From: Burkholderia paludis
GTDB lineage: Bacteria > Pseudomonadota > Gammaproteobacteria > Burkholderiales > Burkholderiaceae
Length of the DNA: 64,000 nucleotides
Assembly (NCBI RefSeq): GCF_000732615.1
Contig: NZ_JPGL01000029.1
Coordinates: forward strand, 46,728-110,727
Direction of reading: 5' to 3'
Made by a program: the position numbers and the translations under genes. The first letter of the stretch is position 1, and each line of letters opens with the position of its first letter. The notes under the pieces were generated by a model. That model ran no database searches, had not been told where the DNA came from, and saw nothing but the letters and a program-made list of their open reading frames with translations. Shown in pieces: positions 26,214 to 34,789 of the stretch.

Positions 26214-26242
26214 AACTGTACTGGACAACCGGCCGTACAGTT
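26214..26242. promoter_or_regulatory. MocR operator candidate
   Basis: AACTGTAC (26214-26221) and GTACAGTT (26235-26242), a perfect 8-bp inverted repeat with a 13-bp centre, between the divergent EamA and MocR genes. It lies 11 nt before the MocR start. A TACAAT hexamer lies just to the left (26201-26206). Confidence 0.55.
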
Positions 26243-26253
26243 CATTTTTCGCC

Positions 26254-27765
26254 ATGAGCCAGGCCGCCCCGCCCCCCGTTCCGCCCGCCGCGTCGCGCAC
26301 GCGCGTGGAAACCGTGATGGATACCCTGCGTGCGCGGATCGCGAGCCGCGCGCTGATGCCCGGCGCGCGCGTGCCGTCGATCCGGATGATGGCCGACGGG
26401 CTGGGCGTGTCCAAATCGACGGTCGTCGACGCATACGAGCGGCTCGCGAGCGAAGGCGTGCTCGTCGCGCGGCGCGGCTCGGGTTTCTATGTGTCGGGCC
26501 ACGCGCCGCCGCTCACGCTCGCCTCGCTCGGCCCGCGCCTCGATCGCGAGCTCGATCCGCTGTGGCTGTCACGCCAGTCGCTCGAGGCGGCGCCGACGTC
26601 GGTGAAACCCGGCTGCGGATGGCTGCCGCCGTCGTGGCTGCCGGACGAGAGCCTGCGCCGCGCGCTGCGCGCCGTGTCGCGCGACGAACCCGACGCGCTG
26701 ACCGACTACGCGACGCCGCTCGGCCTGCCCGCGCTGCGCCAGCAGCTCGCATGGCGGCTCGCGCAGCACGGCGTCCAGGCCGAACCCGCGCAGATCATGG
26801 TGACCGACGGCGGCTCGCACGCGCTCGATCTCGTCTGCCGCCTGCTGCTGGAGCCGGGCGACACGGTCGTGCTCGACGATCCGTGCTACTTCAACTTCCA
26901 GGCGCTGCTGCGCGCGCACCGCGCGCGGATCGTCAGCGTGCCGTACACGCCGAACGGCCCCGATCTCGCACGCTTCCAGCAGGTGCTCGCCGAGCACCGG
27001 CCGCGCCTGTACATCACCAACTCGGCGCTGCACAACCCGACCGGCGCGACGCTCGCGGCGCCCGTCGCGCACCGGCTGCTGACGCTCGCGGCCGAGCACG
27101 GCCTGCTGATCGTCGAGGACGACATCTTCGCGGATTTCGAGAGCACGCCCGCACCGCGCCTCGCCGCCTTCGACGGGCTGTCGCGCGTCGTGTCGATCGG
27201 CAGCTTCTCGAAGACGCTGTCGGCCGCGATCCGTTGCGGCTACGTCGCCGCGCGCCCGGAATGGATCGACGCGCTCGTCGACCTGAAGCTCGCGACGTCG
27301 TTCGGCCACGCGCAGATCGGCGCGAACGTCGTGCACCGGCTGCTGGTCGACGGCACGTACCGGCGCCACGTCGACAGCCTGCGCACGCGTCTCGCGGACG
27401 CAATGGGCGAAACGATCCGGCGCGTCGCACGCGCCGGGCTCCGGGTCTGGACGGAGCCGCGCGGCGGGCTGTTCGTGTGGGCCGAGCTGCCCGACGGGCT
27501 GGACGCCGCGCGCGTCGCGCGCCACGCGCTCGATCACGAAGTGGTGCTGGCGCCCGGCAACGTGTTCAGCGCGTCGCGCAGCGCGACGTCGTACCTGCGC
27601 TTCAACGTGTCGCGCTGCAAGGGGCCGACGGTGTTCGACGCACTGGCGCGAGCGATGGAGGCGGCACGGGCGTCGACCGATGCGCCTCGGCCTGTTTCGC
27701 CGGACGAGGGAACCTTGCCCGGTCGGGGCGACGCGTTCGCATTCGATCCGCATGGCACGACCTAG
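26254..27765 (+). CDS. MocR-family regulator (GntR HTH fused to aminotransferase-like domain)
   Basis: 503 aa. N-terminal GntR wHTH (residues ~17-85: VMDTLRARIASRALMPGARVPSIRMMADGLGVSKSTVVDAYERL), then a fold-type I aminotransferase domain with the PLP lysine in SIGSFSKTLSAA (K320) and HNPTG at 260-264. MocR proteins bind PLP-amino acid adducts and often control vitamin B6, GABA or amine genes. Divergent from an EamA exporter, a common arrangement, so amino-acid or amine export is a plausible target. Confidence 0.9.
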   Translation: MSQAAPPPVPPAASRTRVETVMDTLRARIASRALMPGARVPSIRMMADGLGVSKSTVVDAYERLASEGVLVARRGSGFYVSGHAPPLTLASLGPRLDRELDPLWLSRQSLEAAPTSVKPGCGWLPPSWLPDESLRRALRAVSRDEPDALTDYATPLGLPALRQQLAWRLAQHGVQAEPAQIMVTDGGSHALDLVCRLLLEPGDTVVLDDPCYFNFQALLRAHRARIVSVPYTPNGPDLARFQQVLAEHRPRLYITNSALHNPTGATLAAPVAHRLLTLAAEHGLLIVEDDIFADFESTPAPRLAAFDGLSRVVSIGSFSKTLSAAIRCGYVAARPEWIDALVDLKLATSFGHAQIGANVVHRLLVDGTYRRHVDSLRTRLADAMGETIRRVARAGLRVWTEPRGGLFVWAELPDGLDAARVARHALDHEVVLAPGNVFSASRSATSYLRFNVSRCKGPTVFDALARAMEAARASTDAPRPVSPDEGTLPGRGDAFAFDPHGTT

Positions 27766-27871
27766 GACGGCGCGCCGCCCGTCCTGTCGCGCTGCGGGCC
27801 CGCACCCTGGACGTGCGGGCCGAAACCACCCATCGCACGATGCCGCCTGCCCGCATCGGAAGGTACGAACA

Positions 27872-28549
27872 ATGCCGCTGAATCCCGTCAAGACACTCCT
27901 GCTGCTGGCCGCCCTGATCCCGGCCTCGCACGCGATCGCCGAGAACGTCATCGAATACCCGGACCACAACGAATATGTCGAGGAGGCACGAGGGCCCACC
28001 TTCCTCGGCCATGACGGCAAGACGTTGCTGATGAGCACTTATTCGCATACCTACACGTTTCGAAGCACGAACAGCGTGACCCCCGACCTGCGGGCGATCG
28101 GCAATCCGGACATGGCCTGGCGGCCCTACGTTTCCGACATCCAGGCCGATGCAACCGCAACCTCGTTCAGCACCCACCTGGTGATCTGCTTCGGACACCT
28201 CGATCCCGGGCTTTCATCGAACGAACGGCAGGCGTTGCACGGCGCGGGGTTTTCGGCCGCCTCCGGCGACGACATCCTGTGCAAGAACGTGCCGATGACC
28301 GGCACGAGAGAAGCGCCGCTGGACGACGCCGCGCTCGATGCGCGCGCGAAGCGGGACGGCATGGATCCCTTCTCGATCGGCCAGACCACCACCAGCAACG
28401 TGATCGTCCGGGTTCCGGACACCGCGACCGGAAAGGCGGTCAAGACGATGAAAGCGCCGTTCAACCGGGCAGGCGAATCCATCGGGCATGCGATTGCGCC
28501 GTTCGGGCTGATGTTCTGCAAGGGCAGTTGCGGCCTGCCGGGCGGCTGA
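27872..28549 (+). CDS. Secreted protein of unknown function
   Basis: 225 aa with GGAAGG upstream of the ATG. A signal peptide (LLLLAALIPASHAIA) precedes a mature protein with four Cys residues (VICFG, ILCKN, MFCKGSCG), suggesting disulfides in the periplasm. The C-terminus is Gly-rich (APFGLMFCKGSCGLPGG). No domain recognised. It begins 106 nt after the MocR gene and may be read through from it. Confidence 0.6.
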   Translation: MPLNPVKTLLLLAALIPASHAIAENVIEYPDHNEYVEEARGPTFLGHDGKTLLMSTYSHTYTFRSTNSVTPDLRAIGNPDMAWRPYVSDIQADATATSFSTHLVICFGHLDPGLSSNERQALHGAGFSAASGDDILCKNVPMTGTREAPLDDAALDARAKRDGMDPFSIGQTTTSNVIVRVPDTATGKAVKTMKAPFNRAGESIGHAIAPFGLMFCKGSCGLPGG

Positions 28550-28663
28550 TCGACGCGACGGCGTCCGGCGCGCGCCGCTCGCGCGAATCGCGCGCGGCGT
28601 CGCGACCGAACGCCCGCCTCGCCGGAGCACGGCGCCTGCCGCCGCGCCGCGCCCGGCGGCGGA

Positions 28664-30097
28664 TCACCGCTCCCCGGCGTGCGCCCTCGCCCGCACGTCC
28701 GCGAACGACGTATCGACGAGCAGGCGCCCCGTATCGAACACCGTTTCGAGCGCCTCGTCCCACTCGCCCTCGACCATCCGGTCGTCCCACGCAACCGGCA
28801 GCGTCACGGTCCGATACTCGCCGGTGCGGCGATTGCGCAGCAACGTGAGCCGCCCCTTCTTCGACCGCTTGCCCTGATCGGTGACCGGGTCCTTGCGGAC
28901 GTCGTGCCACACGCCGCCGCGCCGGATCGCCGAGCACTTCATCGCGAAGCGCTGCGTATCGCGATTCACCTGCTGCAGCAGCGCGCCGCCCATCCCGAAC
29001 ACGACGTTGCCGGCCGCATAGCCCGCGTCGTCGAGCGCGGACAGGATCGCCTCGATCGACAGCTCGTCGACGCCGTCGCCCTGGATCACGCGCACGCGAT
29101 TCAGCACGCGCCGCCCCTTGCCGTTCACGGTCGAGCCGAACGACGCGTCGAGCGCGCGCACGGTCTGCAGCACGATCGTCACCGGGTCGCCCGAATCGGG
29201 GCGCACGACCAGCGTCGCGCCCGAATCGAGCACGGCCTGCCGCAGCTCGCCGCCCCACAGGTCGAGCGCCGCGAACAGATCGTAGGAGTCCGACACGACC
29301 GACACGATCGCGCCCGGCAAACCGAAGCGGCGGATCATGTTCCGGTACGCATCGGCCTCGCCCTCGCGCCCCCACGACGTGATCGTGCTGTGCTCGGCCG
29401 CCGGCACCGAGTACGCGGCCATCGGCTCGCGATAGAAGCGGTTCGCGGCCAGTACGCCGAGCACCGTGTCCGAACCCATGAAGCTCACCAGGTGCGCCGC
29501 GCCGCCGATCGCGGCCGATTCCGCGCTCGACACGCCGCGCGCGCCGAAGTCGTGCAGCTTGAACGGCAGTTGCGCGAGATCGTCGTCGGTCCGCTCGAGA
29601 AAGCGGCGGATCGTCTGGCGCAGGTGCCAGCTGCGCGTCGCGACCGTCACCGGATACCACACGCGCAGCAGCATCGTCTCGAGATACGACGCGAGCCAGA
29701 ACACCTGCGGATCGTCGCACTCGACCGTCATCAGCACGTTGTGCACCGGCACGACCGCCCCCTCGGGCACCGCGCGGATCTTCACCGGCAGACGGCCGTC
29801 GTAGCGCTCGACGATGTAGCGCCAGCCGGCCTCGTTGAACGGCTCGCCGTGCACCGTGAAGAAATCGCGCGCGTCGTCGACCATCGCGTGCGTGACCGGC
29901 GTGTTCAGATACGTCTTCAGCAGCATCTGCAGGCCGAAGAACAGCGTGCGGTCGTAGCGGCCGCCACGCGATTCGACGTACGAGAACATCGCCGATGCGT
30001 CGGGCGGATATTGCAGGAAGTGGGAAGCCTTGTACGAATCCGTGTTGAGGATCGGATTGGCGAGTACCGCGGCAAAACTGCCGGAATCGTGTTGCAT
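28664..30097 (-). CDS. nadV: Nicotinamide phosphoribosyltransferase (NAMPT/NadV)
   Basis: 477 aa, converting nicotinamide and PRPP to NMN. NAMPT-type motifs: NPILNTDSYKASHFLQYP near the N-terminus, FKLHDFGARGVSSAESAAIGG, SIVSVVSDSYDLF-like sequence, and TLVVRPDSGDPVTIV. Length matches NAMPT more than NaPRTase. It is downstream of the NadM-Nudix gene (74-nt gap), so the pair makes NAD directly from nicotinamide. Its Shine-Dalgarno lies in a small palindrome (30100-30114). Confidence 0.92.
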   Translation of the reverse strand: MQHDSGSFAAVLANPILNTDSYKASHFLQYPPDASAMFSYVESRGGRYDRTLFFGLQMLLKTYLNTPVTHAMVDDARDFFTVHGEPFNEAGWRYIVERYDGRLPVKIRAVPEGAVVPVHNVLMTVECDDPQVFWLASYLETMLLRVWYPVTVATRSWHLRQTIRRFLERTDDDLAQLPFKLHDFGARGVSSAESAAIGGAAHLVSFMGSDTVLGVLAANRFYREPMAAYSVPAAEHSTITSWGREGEADAYRNMIRRFGLPGAIVSVVSDSYDLFAALDLWGGELRQAVLDSGATLVVRPDSGDPVTIVLQTVRALDASFGSTVNGKGRRVLNRVRVIQGDGVDELSIEAILSALDDAGYAAGNVVFGMGGALLQQVNRDTQRFAMKCSAIRRGGVWHDVRKDPVTDQGKRSKKGRLTLLRNRRTGEYRTVTLPVAWDDRMVEGEWDEALETVFDTGRLLVDTSFADVRARAHAGER

Positions 30098-30099
30098 GG

Positions 30100-30114
30100 C
30101 TAGAGCTCCTCTAG
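30100..30114 (-). promoter_or_regulatory. Palindrome covering the nadV ribosome-binding site
   Basis: CTAGAG-CTC-CTCTAG on the plus strand; on the minus-strand mRNA the 6-bp arms enclose the GAGGAG Shine-Dalgarno. It could lower nadV translation relative to nadM. Inference from position only. Confidence 0.35.
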
Positions 30115-30171
30115 GCCGTTGGAATGCCGCCGCGTCTGTCGCGGCGGACCGGAATGCGGGGAATCAGCGGA

Positions 30172-31212
30172 TTACAGCTTCCCCAGGAAGTGATATGCGA
30201 TGTCGAAGTGATCCTCGAACATCACGTTGCGCATCTGCGCGAATTCGTTCAGCGGCACCCAGCGCGCCTTGTCCGCGTCGTCGCTGCCCTTCACGCGCGG
30301 CAGCTCGCCGGTCGGGAAGTTGAACAGGCACGCATGCGTGATCGTGCGGCCGCGCAGCGAGCGCGTCGGGTGATCGAACACCTGGCGATCCTTGATCGAC
30401 CCGCGCAGCACGGGCTCCGGCAGCTTCAGGCCGGTTTCCTCGCGCAGCTCGCGAATGCAGGCCGCGTCGAGCCGCTCGTCCTGGTTCACGAACCCGCCCG
30501 GCAGCGCCCACAGGCCGCGGCCCGGTTCGCTGCGGCGGCGCACGAGCAGGATGTGCCCCGAGTGCACGACCACGGCGTCGACCGTCACGAAGGTGACGGG
30601 ATACGGTGCGGCCGCCCATGCCTTGCGATACGCGGCGATGAACTCGGCTTCCGACTTCAGCTGCGCGAATTCCGGCTGCGTGCGGAAGCGCTCGAGCCAG
30701 CCGTATACCGGCTCCGGCACGGCCCACTGCACGAAGCTGTTCGAACGCTCGGCGAAATACTGGTCGCGGATCTCGGTGGCGGAAATGTCTTCCGTCGCGT
30801 CGACATCGACGAATTCCCATTGCGGGAACATCCGCAGGTAATACGAGGTGGCGTCCTTCTCGTGGCCGATCATCCCGACCTTGCGCTGCGCAACGTCGCC
30901 GAGCGCGGACGCGACGGCATCCTGCACCCAGCGCACCCAGTCGCCGTCGTTGTAGGTCGAATCCTGCAACGGCGCGATCGTCACGCGGCCGCGTTCGGGC
31001 GCGTCGAGCAGCGAAGCCAGCATCTGGCGGCGCTCGTCGAACGAGAACGGATCCTTGACGGTGCGGGGCTTGTCGGTCGAGCCGATCAGCACGCACACGC
31101 GCTCGGCCCGGCTCAGTGCCGACTTCAGCACGTTCAGGTGACCACGATGCGGAGGCTGGAAACGACCAATGAAAACGAGCGCGTCGAAGCGCCGGTTCTG
31201 TTGCGTACTCAT
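30172..31212 (-). CDS. nadM: Bifunctional NMN adenylyltransferase / Nudix hydrolase
   Basis: 346 aa. Residues ~8-175 are a NadM-type nucleotidyltransferase (FIGRFQPPHRGHLNVL with the HxGH motif; late ISATEIR). From ~200 a Nudix domain follows with the full box GGFVNQDERLDAACIRELREETGL read as G-x5-E-x7-REUXEEXGU. It adenylates NMN to NAD, while the Nudix half probably cleans ADP-ribose or related metabolites. First gene of the NAD salvage operon, with its own sigma-70-like promoter at 31268-31296. Confidence 0.93.
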   Translation of the reverse strand: MSTQQNRRFDALVFIGRFQPPHRGHLNVLKSALSRAERVCVLIGSTDKPRTVKDPFSFDERRQMLASLLDAPERGRVTIAPLQDSTYNDGDWVRWVQDAVASALGDVAQRKVGMIGHEKDATSYYLRMFPQWEFVDVDATEDISATEIRDQYFAERSNSFVQWAVPEPVYGWLERFRTQPEFAQLKSEAEFIAAYRKAWAAAPYPVTFVTVDAVVVHSGHILLVRRRSEPGRGLWALPGGFVNQDERLDAACIRELREETGLKLPEPVLRGSIKDRQVFDHPTRSLRGRTITHACLFNFPTGELPRVKGSDDADKARWVPLNEFAQMRNVMFEDHFDIAYHFLGKL

Positions 31213-31267
31213 GAGGCTCCCTCAAGAGATGGAAACGCTTCGGGTCTTTCCCGAAGGATTGACGAGA

Positions 31268-31296
31268 ATCCTAGGGGAAATCCCGGAGGGCGTCAA
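31268..31296 (-). promoter_or_regulatory. Sigma-70 promoter of the nadM-nadV operon
   Basis: On the minus strand TTGACG (31296-31291) and TAGGAT (31273-31268) are separated by exactly 17 nt. The predicted transcript begins near 31261 and soon meets a CTTCGGG/CCCGAAG hairpin (31238-31256) before the nadM start. Confidence 0.65.
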
Positions 31297-31310
31297 CCGG
31301 GCCCGCGCCC

Positions 31311-31324
31311 GACTTGACCAAGTC
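31311..31324. promoter_or_regulatory. Palindrome upstream of the nadM promoter
   Basis: GACTTG-AC-CAAGTC, a perfect 6-bp dyad 15 bp upstream of the -35 element and before the divergent SRPBCC gene. Possible regulator site; regulator unknown. Confidence 0.4.
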
Positions 31325-31391
31325 TGACGAAATGCACGGCCCGCGCGGGTTACACTCGACGGCATCCCAATCCGCGCATGCGCCCGCCATC

Positions 31392-31844
31392 ATGAGGATC
31401 TCAGTCAGCCGGACCGTCGGCGTCGATCGCAGGCGCCTCTTCACGTGGTCGCAGGACTACGCGCGGCGGCTCGTGTGGGACAGCTTCCTCGCCGACGCCT
31501 ACCTGCTCGACGGGATGACGGCCGATGTCGGCGTCGATGCGTTCTGCCGCAGCCAGTCGGGCGCGACGATGGTGTCGCGCTACATCTCGTACCGTCCGCC
31601 GCAAGTCGCCGCCGTCGAAATGGTCGACGGGCCGAAAGTGCTCGAACGCTTCAGCGGCAGCTGGAACTTCACCGAGCACACGCCGGGCACGACCGAGGTG
31701 AAGTTCACATACAACTTCCGCGTGCAGCCGGCGTGGCTGCGCTGGCTGCTCGAACCGCTGATCGGCGCGTTCTATCTCGTGCAGACGCGCCGGCGTCTCG
31801 ACTCGTTCAAGCGCTGGGCCGAAACCGAAGCCCTGCCGCGCTGA
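31392..31844 (+). CDS. SRPBCC (START/polyketide-cyclase-like) protein
   Basis: 150 aa. The pattern fits the Bet v1-like SRPBCC fold: MRISVSRTVGVDRRRLFTWSQDYARRLVWDSFLADAYLL, then VAAVEMVDGPKVLERFSGSWNFTEHTPGTTEVKFTYNFRV, and a long C-terminal helix. Such proteins bind hydrophobic ligands or quinones. Start set at 31392 where homology begins. Divergent from nadM. Confidence 0.75.
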   Translation: MRISVSRTVGVDRRRLFTWSQDYARRLVWDSFLADAYLLDGMTADVGVDAFCRSQSGATMVSRYISYRPPQVAAVEMVDGPKVLERFSGSWNFTEHTPGTTEVKFTYNFRVQPAWLRWLLEPLIGAFYLVQTRRRLDSFKRWAETEALPR

Positions 31845-32054
31845 CCGGCTCTACCGCGAGGCATGCGCCCGCGTGCCGACGCCGCTGCACGAATGCGGCC
31901 CGAATGCCGCCCGAACGCACCGTCGGGCGCGCGCCGCGCATTTGCCAGATTCGCCGAACCCGTGGAAACTAGCGGCGGCCGTCACCCCGACGGCCGGCCC
32001 CGACCGAGAGAACGGGGCACGCCCCCTGACCGGCTTCGACACCAACACGATCCC

Positions 32055-32942
32055 ATGAGCCTGATTTCCCGATTCTTCGGCCGCAAGGAAGAACCCGACA
32101 ACACCGCCGCGCTGGTCGCGGCATCCGACATCGAACACCCGCTGAGCGTGACGGTCGTCTTCGACGGCCCGCTGCAGGTCGATATCGCATCGCTGACCGC
32201 CGCGCTGCGCGCCTACCATCCGAGCATGAAGCAGGCGCGCGTCGAAACCGAGCCGACGCTGGAGCAGGTATTCGGCCTCGCCGGCTGGGGCAACCACGTC
32301 GTCCGGCTGGTCGGCTTCGATGCGCCCTATCCGGCCGAAGCGCTCGAGGCGTGCGTCGCGCCCGCCCACTACGGGCAGGACCTGAAGCAGCAGGTGCGCG
32401 CGAGCCGCAGCCACGTGATCCTCTACTACGCCGGCCACGAAGCGAACCCGCTCGACCAGTACGTCGCGCTGGCGGCGGTGGCCGGCGCGCTCGCCGAACA
32501 GAACGGCCTCGCGGTGCTGAACGAGCACGCGCATACGTCGCTGCCGGCCGGCATCTTCAATGCGAAGGAGCTCGGCGAGGAAAGCCTCGAAGTGCTGCGC
32601 GCGATCCCGCTGAACCTGTTCTTCTGCGGCTTCGTGAAGTACGACGTGGAAGGCGTCGAGGGCGTGTGGATGCGCACCTACGGCGCCGACGTGTTCGGCC
32701 TGCCCGATTTCGCCGCGCTCGCGCAGGGCCATCACGAAGGCGAACGCTATTCGGGCATCTTCAACAACGTGATGCACTACCTGCTGGAAAGCGGCGCCCG
32801 CATGCATGCGGGCGAAACGATGCAGATCGGCGCGGAAACGTTCATGAGGCTGCGGGAACCGCTCGAGCACGAGTACTACCTGCAGGGGCCCGCGCCGGTG
32901 CTGGTGGCCGAGCTGATCTCGGCGGACGAGATCAATCGCTGA
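32055..32942 (+). CDS. DUF4261 domain protein
   Basis: 295 aa, cytoplasmic (no signal peptide). DUF4261-like features: LSVTVVFDGPLQVDIASLTAALRAYHP, then SRSHVILYYAGHEANPLDQYVALAAVAGALAEQNGLAVLNEHAHTSLPAGIF. The function of the family is unknown. Start set at MSLISRFFGRKEE. Confidence 0.75.
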   Translation: MSLISRFFGRKEEPDNTAALVAASDIEHPLSVTVVFDGPLQVDIASLTAALRAYHPSMKQARVETEPTLEQVFGLAGWGNHVVRLVGFDAPYPAEALEACVAPAHYGQDLKQQVRASRSHVILYYAGHEANPLDQYVALAAVAGALAEQNGLAVLNEHAHTSLPAGIFNAKELGEESLEVLRAIPLNLFFCGFVKYDVEGVEGVWMRTYGADVFGLPDFAALAQGHHEGERYSGIFNNVMHYLLESGARMHAGETMQIGAETFMRLREPLEHEYYLQGPAPVLVAELISADEINR

Positions 32943-33067
32943 TCGCGCCCGGCCGCGCCGCATCGCCCCGGTGCGCGACGCGGCCTGCACCACGTGAGCC
33001 GCGTGCGCCGCGGCATCGCATTGCGGCCGCGCGACGGCCGCCGTTCGAACCCGATGAGGAGCCGCCG

Positions 33068-33856
33068 ATGTTCGGCATTCGCCTTTGTCTCGTGCTGGCC
33101 GCGCTCGGCCTGGCGTTGCCGGCCCACGCCGGCGGCATCGATTGCACGCGCGCCAGGACGCGCACCGAGCACCTGATCTGCGCCGACAAGGCGCTCGTAT
33201 CGGCCGACAACGCGCTGTCGGGCGCCTACGACGACACGCTCGCCCTCGCCGCCGATCCGCCGGCCGTGATCCGGTCGCAACGCGCATGGCTCGCACGGCG
33301 CGACGCGTGCGCCGACGCCGCATGCATCTCGACCGCCTACCGCGACCGCACCGCGGCGCTGAAGCAGGTGAAGCACGCCGGCTGGAACACCTACCGCGAT
33401 CCGGCGCTCGGCATCTCGTTCGAATATCTCGCGAACCGGCAGGTGAAGAAGCCGTGCCCCGTGCTAGGCGGCGACCGCTGCGTGGCGATCGTCGGCCGCA
33501 ACATGAACGGCAGCGACTACCTCATCGCGTTCGAGATCGTCGACGGCGCGCTGGAGCCGGTCGCGGAGCAGAAGGCCGGCTTCGAACGGCAGGACGACGG
33601 CTCCTGGACGACCACCAACGGCCCCGGCATCCCGCAGACGGTCGAGCGCTTCGCCGGCAGCGGCTGGCGCGGCATGCGCGCGACGATCACGTGCGGCATC
33701 AGCGACCCGGACTCCGGCTTTCACGCCGCCGGCGGCGATTGCTACTGGGCCGTGCTGAGCAACGGCAGGCGGGCAGCCGTCGTGAATACGGAGGGCGTCA
33801 TCGGCACCGACGACGCCACGATGCACAGCGTGTCGACGTTCCGGTTCGACCGCTAG
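33068..33856 (+). CDS. Secreted LprI-like protein with extra C-terminal domain
   Basis: 262 aa. Signal peptide (LAALGLALPAHA), then a DUF1311/LprI-like region (IDCTRARTRTEHLICADKALVSADNALSGAYDDTL...QRAWLARRDACADAACISTAYRDRTAAL) with paired Cys residues. The C-terminal ~140 residues form a second unknown domain containing four more Cys. LprI proteins inhibit lysozyme in some bacteria. It converges with the downstream minus-strand gene and overlaps it by 4 nt. Confidence 0.7.
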   Translation: MFGIRLCLVLAALGLALPAHAGGIDCTRARTRTEHLICADKALVSADNALSGAYDDTLALAADPPAVIRSQRAWLARRDACADAACISTAYRDRTAALKQVKHAGWNTYRDPALGISFEYLANRQVKKPCPVLGGDRCVAIVGRNMNGSDYLIAFEIVDGALEPVAEQKAGFERQDDGSWTTTNGPGIPQTVERFAGSGWRGMRATITCGISDPDSGFHAAGGDCYWAVLSNGRRAAVVNTEGVIGTDDATMHSVSTFRFDR

Positions 33857-34233
33857 CGGGAACGTCGCAGCGGGAAGGTTTCCGCGCCGGACGAACGGCG
33901 CAGCGTGACCTCCATGCCGGTCAGCCATCCTGACGATTTCAGGATCGGGCGCGCCACCGCGTACAGCCGGTCGGCGCTCGCGCCGTACAGGTACAGATAG
34001 CCGTCGTTGCCGTCGCGATGCAGCTCGGTCTCGCCCAGCTCACCGGCGCCCGCCTGCTTCACCGCCCGATCCAGCCGGCGTTCCAGCGCATGAAGGCGCG
34101 CATCGTCCTTCTCGTCGTAATCGAAGTGGACCGTCACGACCGGCCCCGGCGGCTTCGGCGGCACGTCGGCGGCAGCATTGCCGGCCAGCAGCGCGAAGCC
34201 GAGCAACGCGGTGAATCGTATTCTGTTGTGCAT
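33853..34233 (-). CDS. Small secreted protein at the end of the speH operon
   Basis: 126 aa with signal peptide (MHNRIRFTALLGFALLAGNAAA), then a mature part rich in charged residues (PGPVVTVHFDYDEKDDARLHALERRLDRAV) and a C-terminal ELHRDGNDGYLYLYGASADRLYAVARPIL. No family recognised. It follows the AdoMet decarboxylase gene by 26 nt on the same strand. No good ribosome-binding site is visible, so it may rely on translational coupling. It overlaps the convergent LprI-like gene by 4 nt. Confidence 0.55.
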   Translation of the reverse strand: MHNRIRFTALLGFALLAGNAAADVPPKPPGPVVTVHFDYDEKDDARLHALERRLDRAVKQAGAGELGETELHRDGNDGYLYLYGASADRLYAVARPILKSSGWLTGMEVTLRRSSGAETFPLRRSR

Positions 34234-34259
34234 ATCGGTAGGGGAAGTGAAATGCGCGC

Positions 34260-34643
34260 TCACGCCGGCGCGCCGCCGCGCTCGACCTGCTGCCGGACCT
34301 GCGCCCGCGCGCCGAGCGCGGCGGCGATCGCGTCGACCGCATCGGCCGCGCGGGCCGCGCCGCACATGAATGCGTCGACGGCCGCGAAGCGATGCTCGGG
34401 CCACGTATGGATCGTGATGTGCGACTCGGCAAGCAGCACGACACCCGTCACGCCGTGCTCGCCGCCGAAATGATGAAAATGCGCGCCGATCACGCGCGCG
34501 CCGGCCCGTTGCGCCGCGTCGGCGAGGATCGCCTCGAGCCGCGCGGCATCGCGCAGCAGCGCCGCGTCGACGCCGGGCAGGTCGGCCAGCACGTGCGAGC
34601 CGAGCGCCGCGCGCGGCGGCGCGATCCCGTCGCGCGCGGTCAT
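34260..34643 (-). CDS. speH: S-adenosylmethionine decarboxylase proenzyme (SpeH-type)
   Basis: 127 aa, the short bacterial/archaeal type that self-cleaves to generate a pyruvoyl cofactor. The cleavage site is AESHITIHTWPE (E73-S74), with a conserved Cys in FMCGA (C94) as the proton donor. It produces decarboxylated AdoMet, the aminopropyl donor for spermidine synthase. A membrane spermidine-synthase-like enzyme is encoded divergently in the same module. Its ATG overlaps the stop of the upstream 49-aa ORF (ATGA). The operon includes DUF4178, SPFH and DUF350 genes. Confidence 0.85.
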   Translation of the reverse strand: MTARDGIAPPRAALGSHVLADLPGVDAALLRDAARLEAILADAAQRAGARVIGAHFHHFGGEHGVTGVVLLAESHITIHTWPEHRFAAVDAFMCGAARAADAVDAIAAALGARAQVRQQVERGGAPA

Positions 34644-34789
34644 TTGTGCGACCCGTACGACGAGTAGCCGCTGCGGGCCGATGAACTGCCCCAGCCGCTG
34701 CCGCCCGATCCGCTGCCGCCGATCGACGCGCAGCTGAACAGGGTGACGACGATCAGCCCGTAGATGCCGTAGAGGACGTAGCGGATCAC
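34640..34789 (-). CDS. 49-aa Gly/Ser-rich small membrane protein
   Basis: Start GTG at 34789 with a GGAGGGAG ribosome-binding site. The N-terminal half is one hydrophobic segment (IRYVLYGIYGLIVVTLFSCAS), with a possible lipobox-like FSCAS. The remainder is Gly/Ser-rich (IGGSGSGGSGWGSSSARSGY). The end overlaps the speH ATG by 4 nt and the start overlaps the DUF4178 gene end by 4 nt. This coupling suggests a true operon member. Function unknown. Confidence 0.6.
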   Translation of the reverse strand: MIRYVLYGIYGLIVVTLFSCASIGGSGSGGSGWGSSSARSGYSSYGSHK

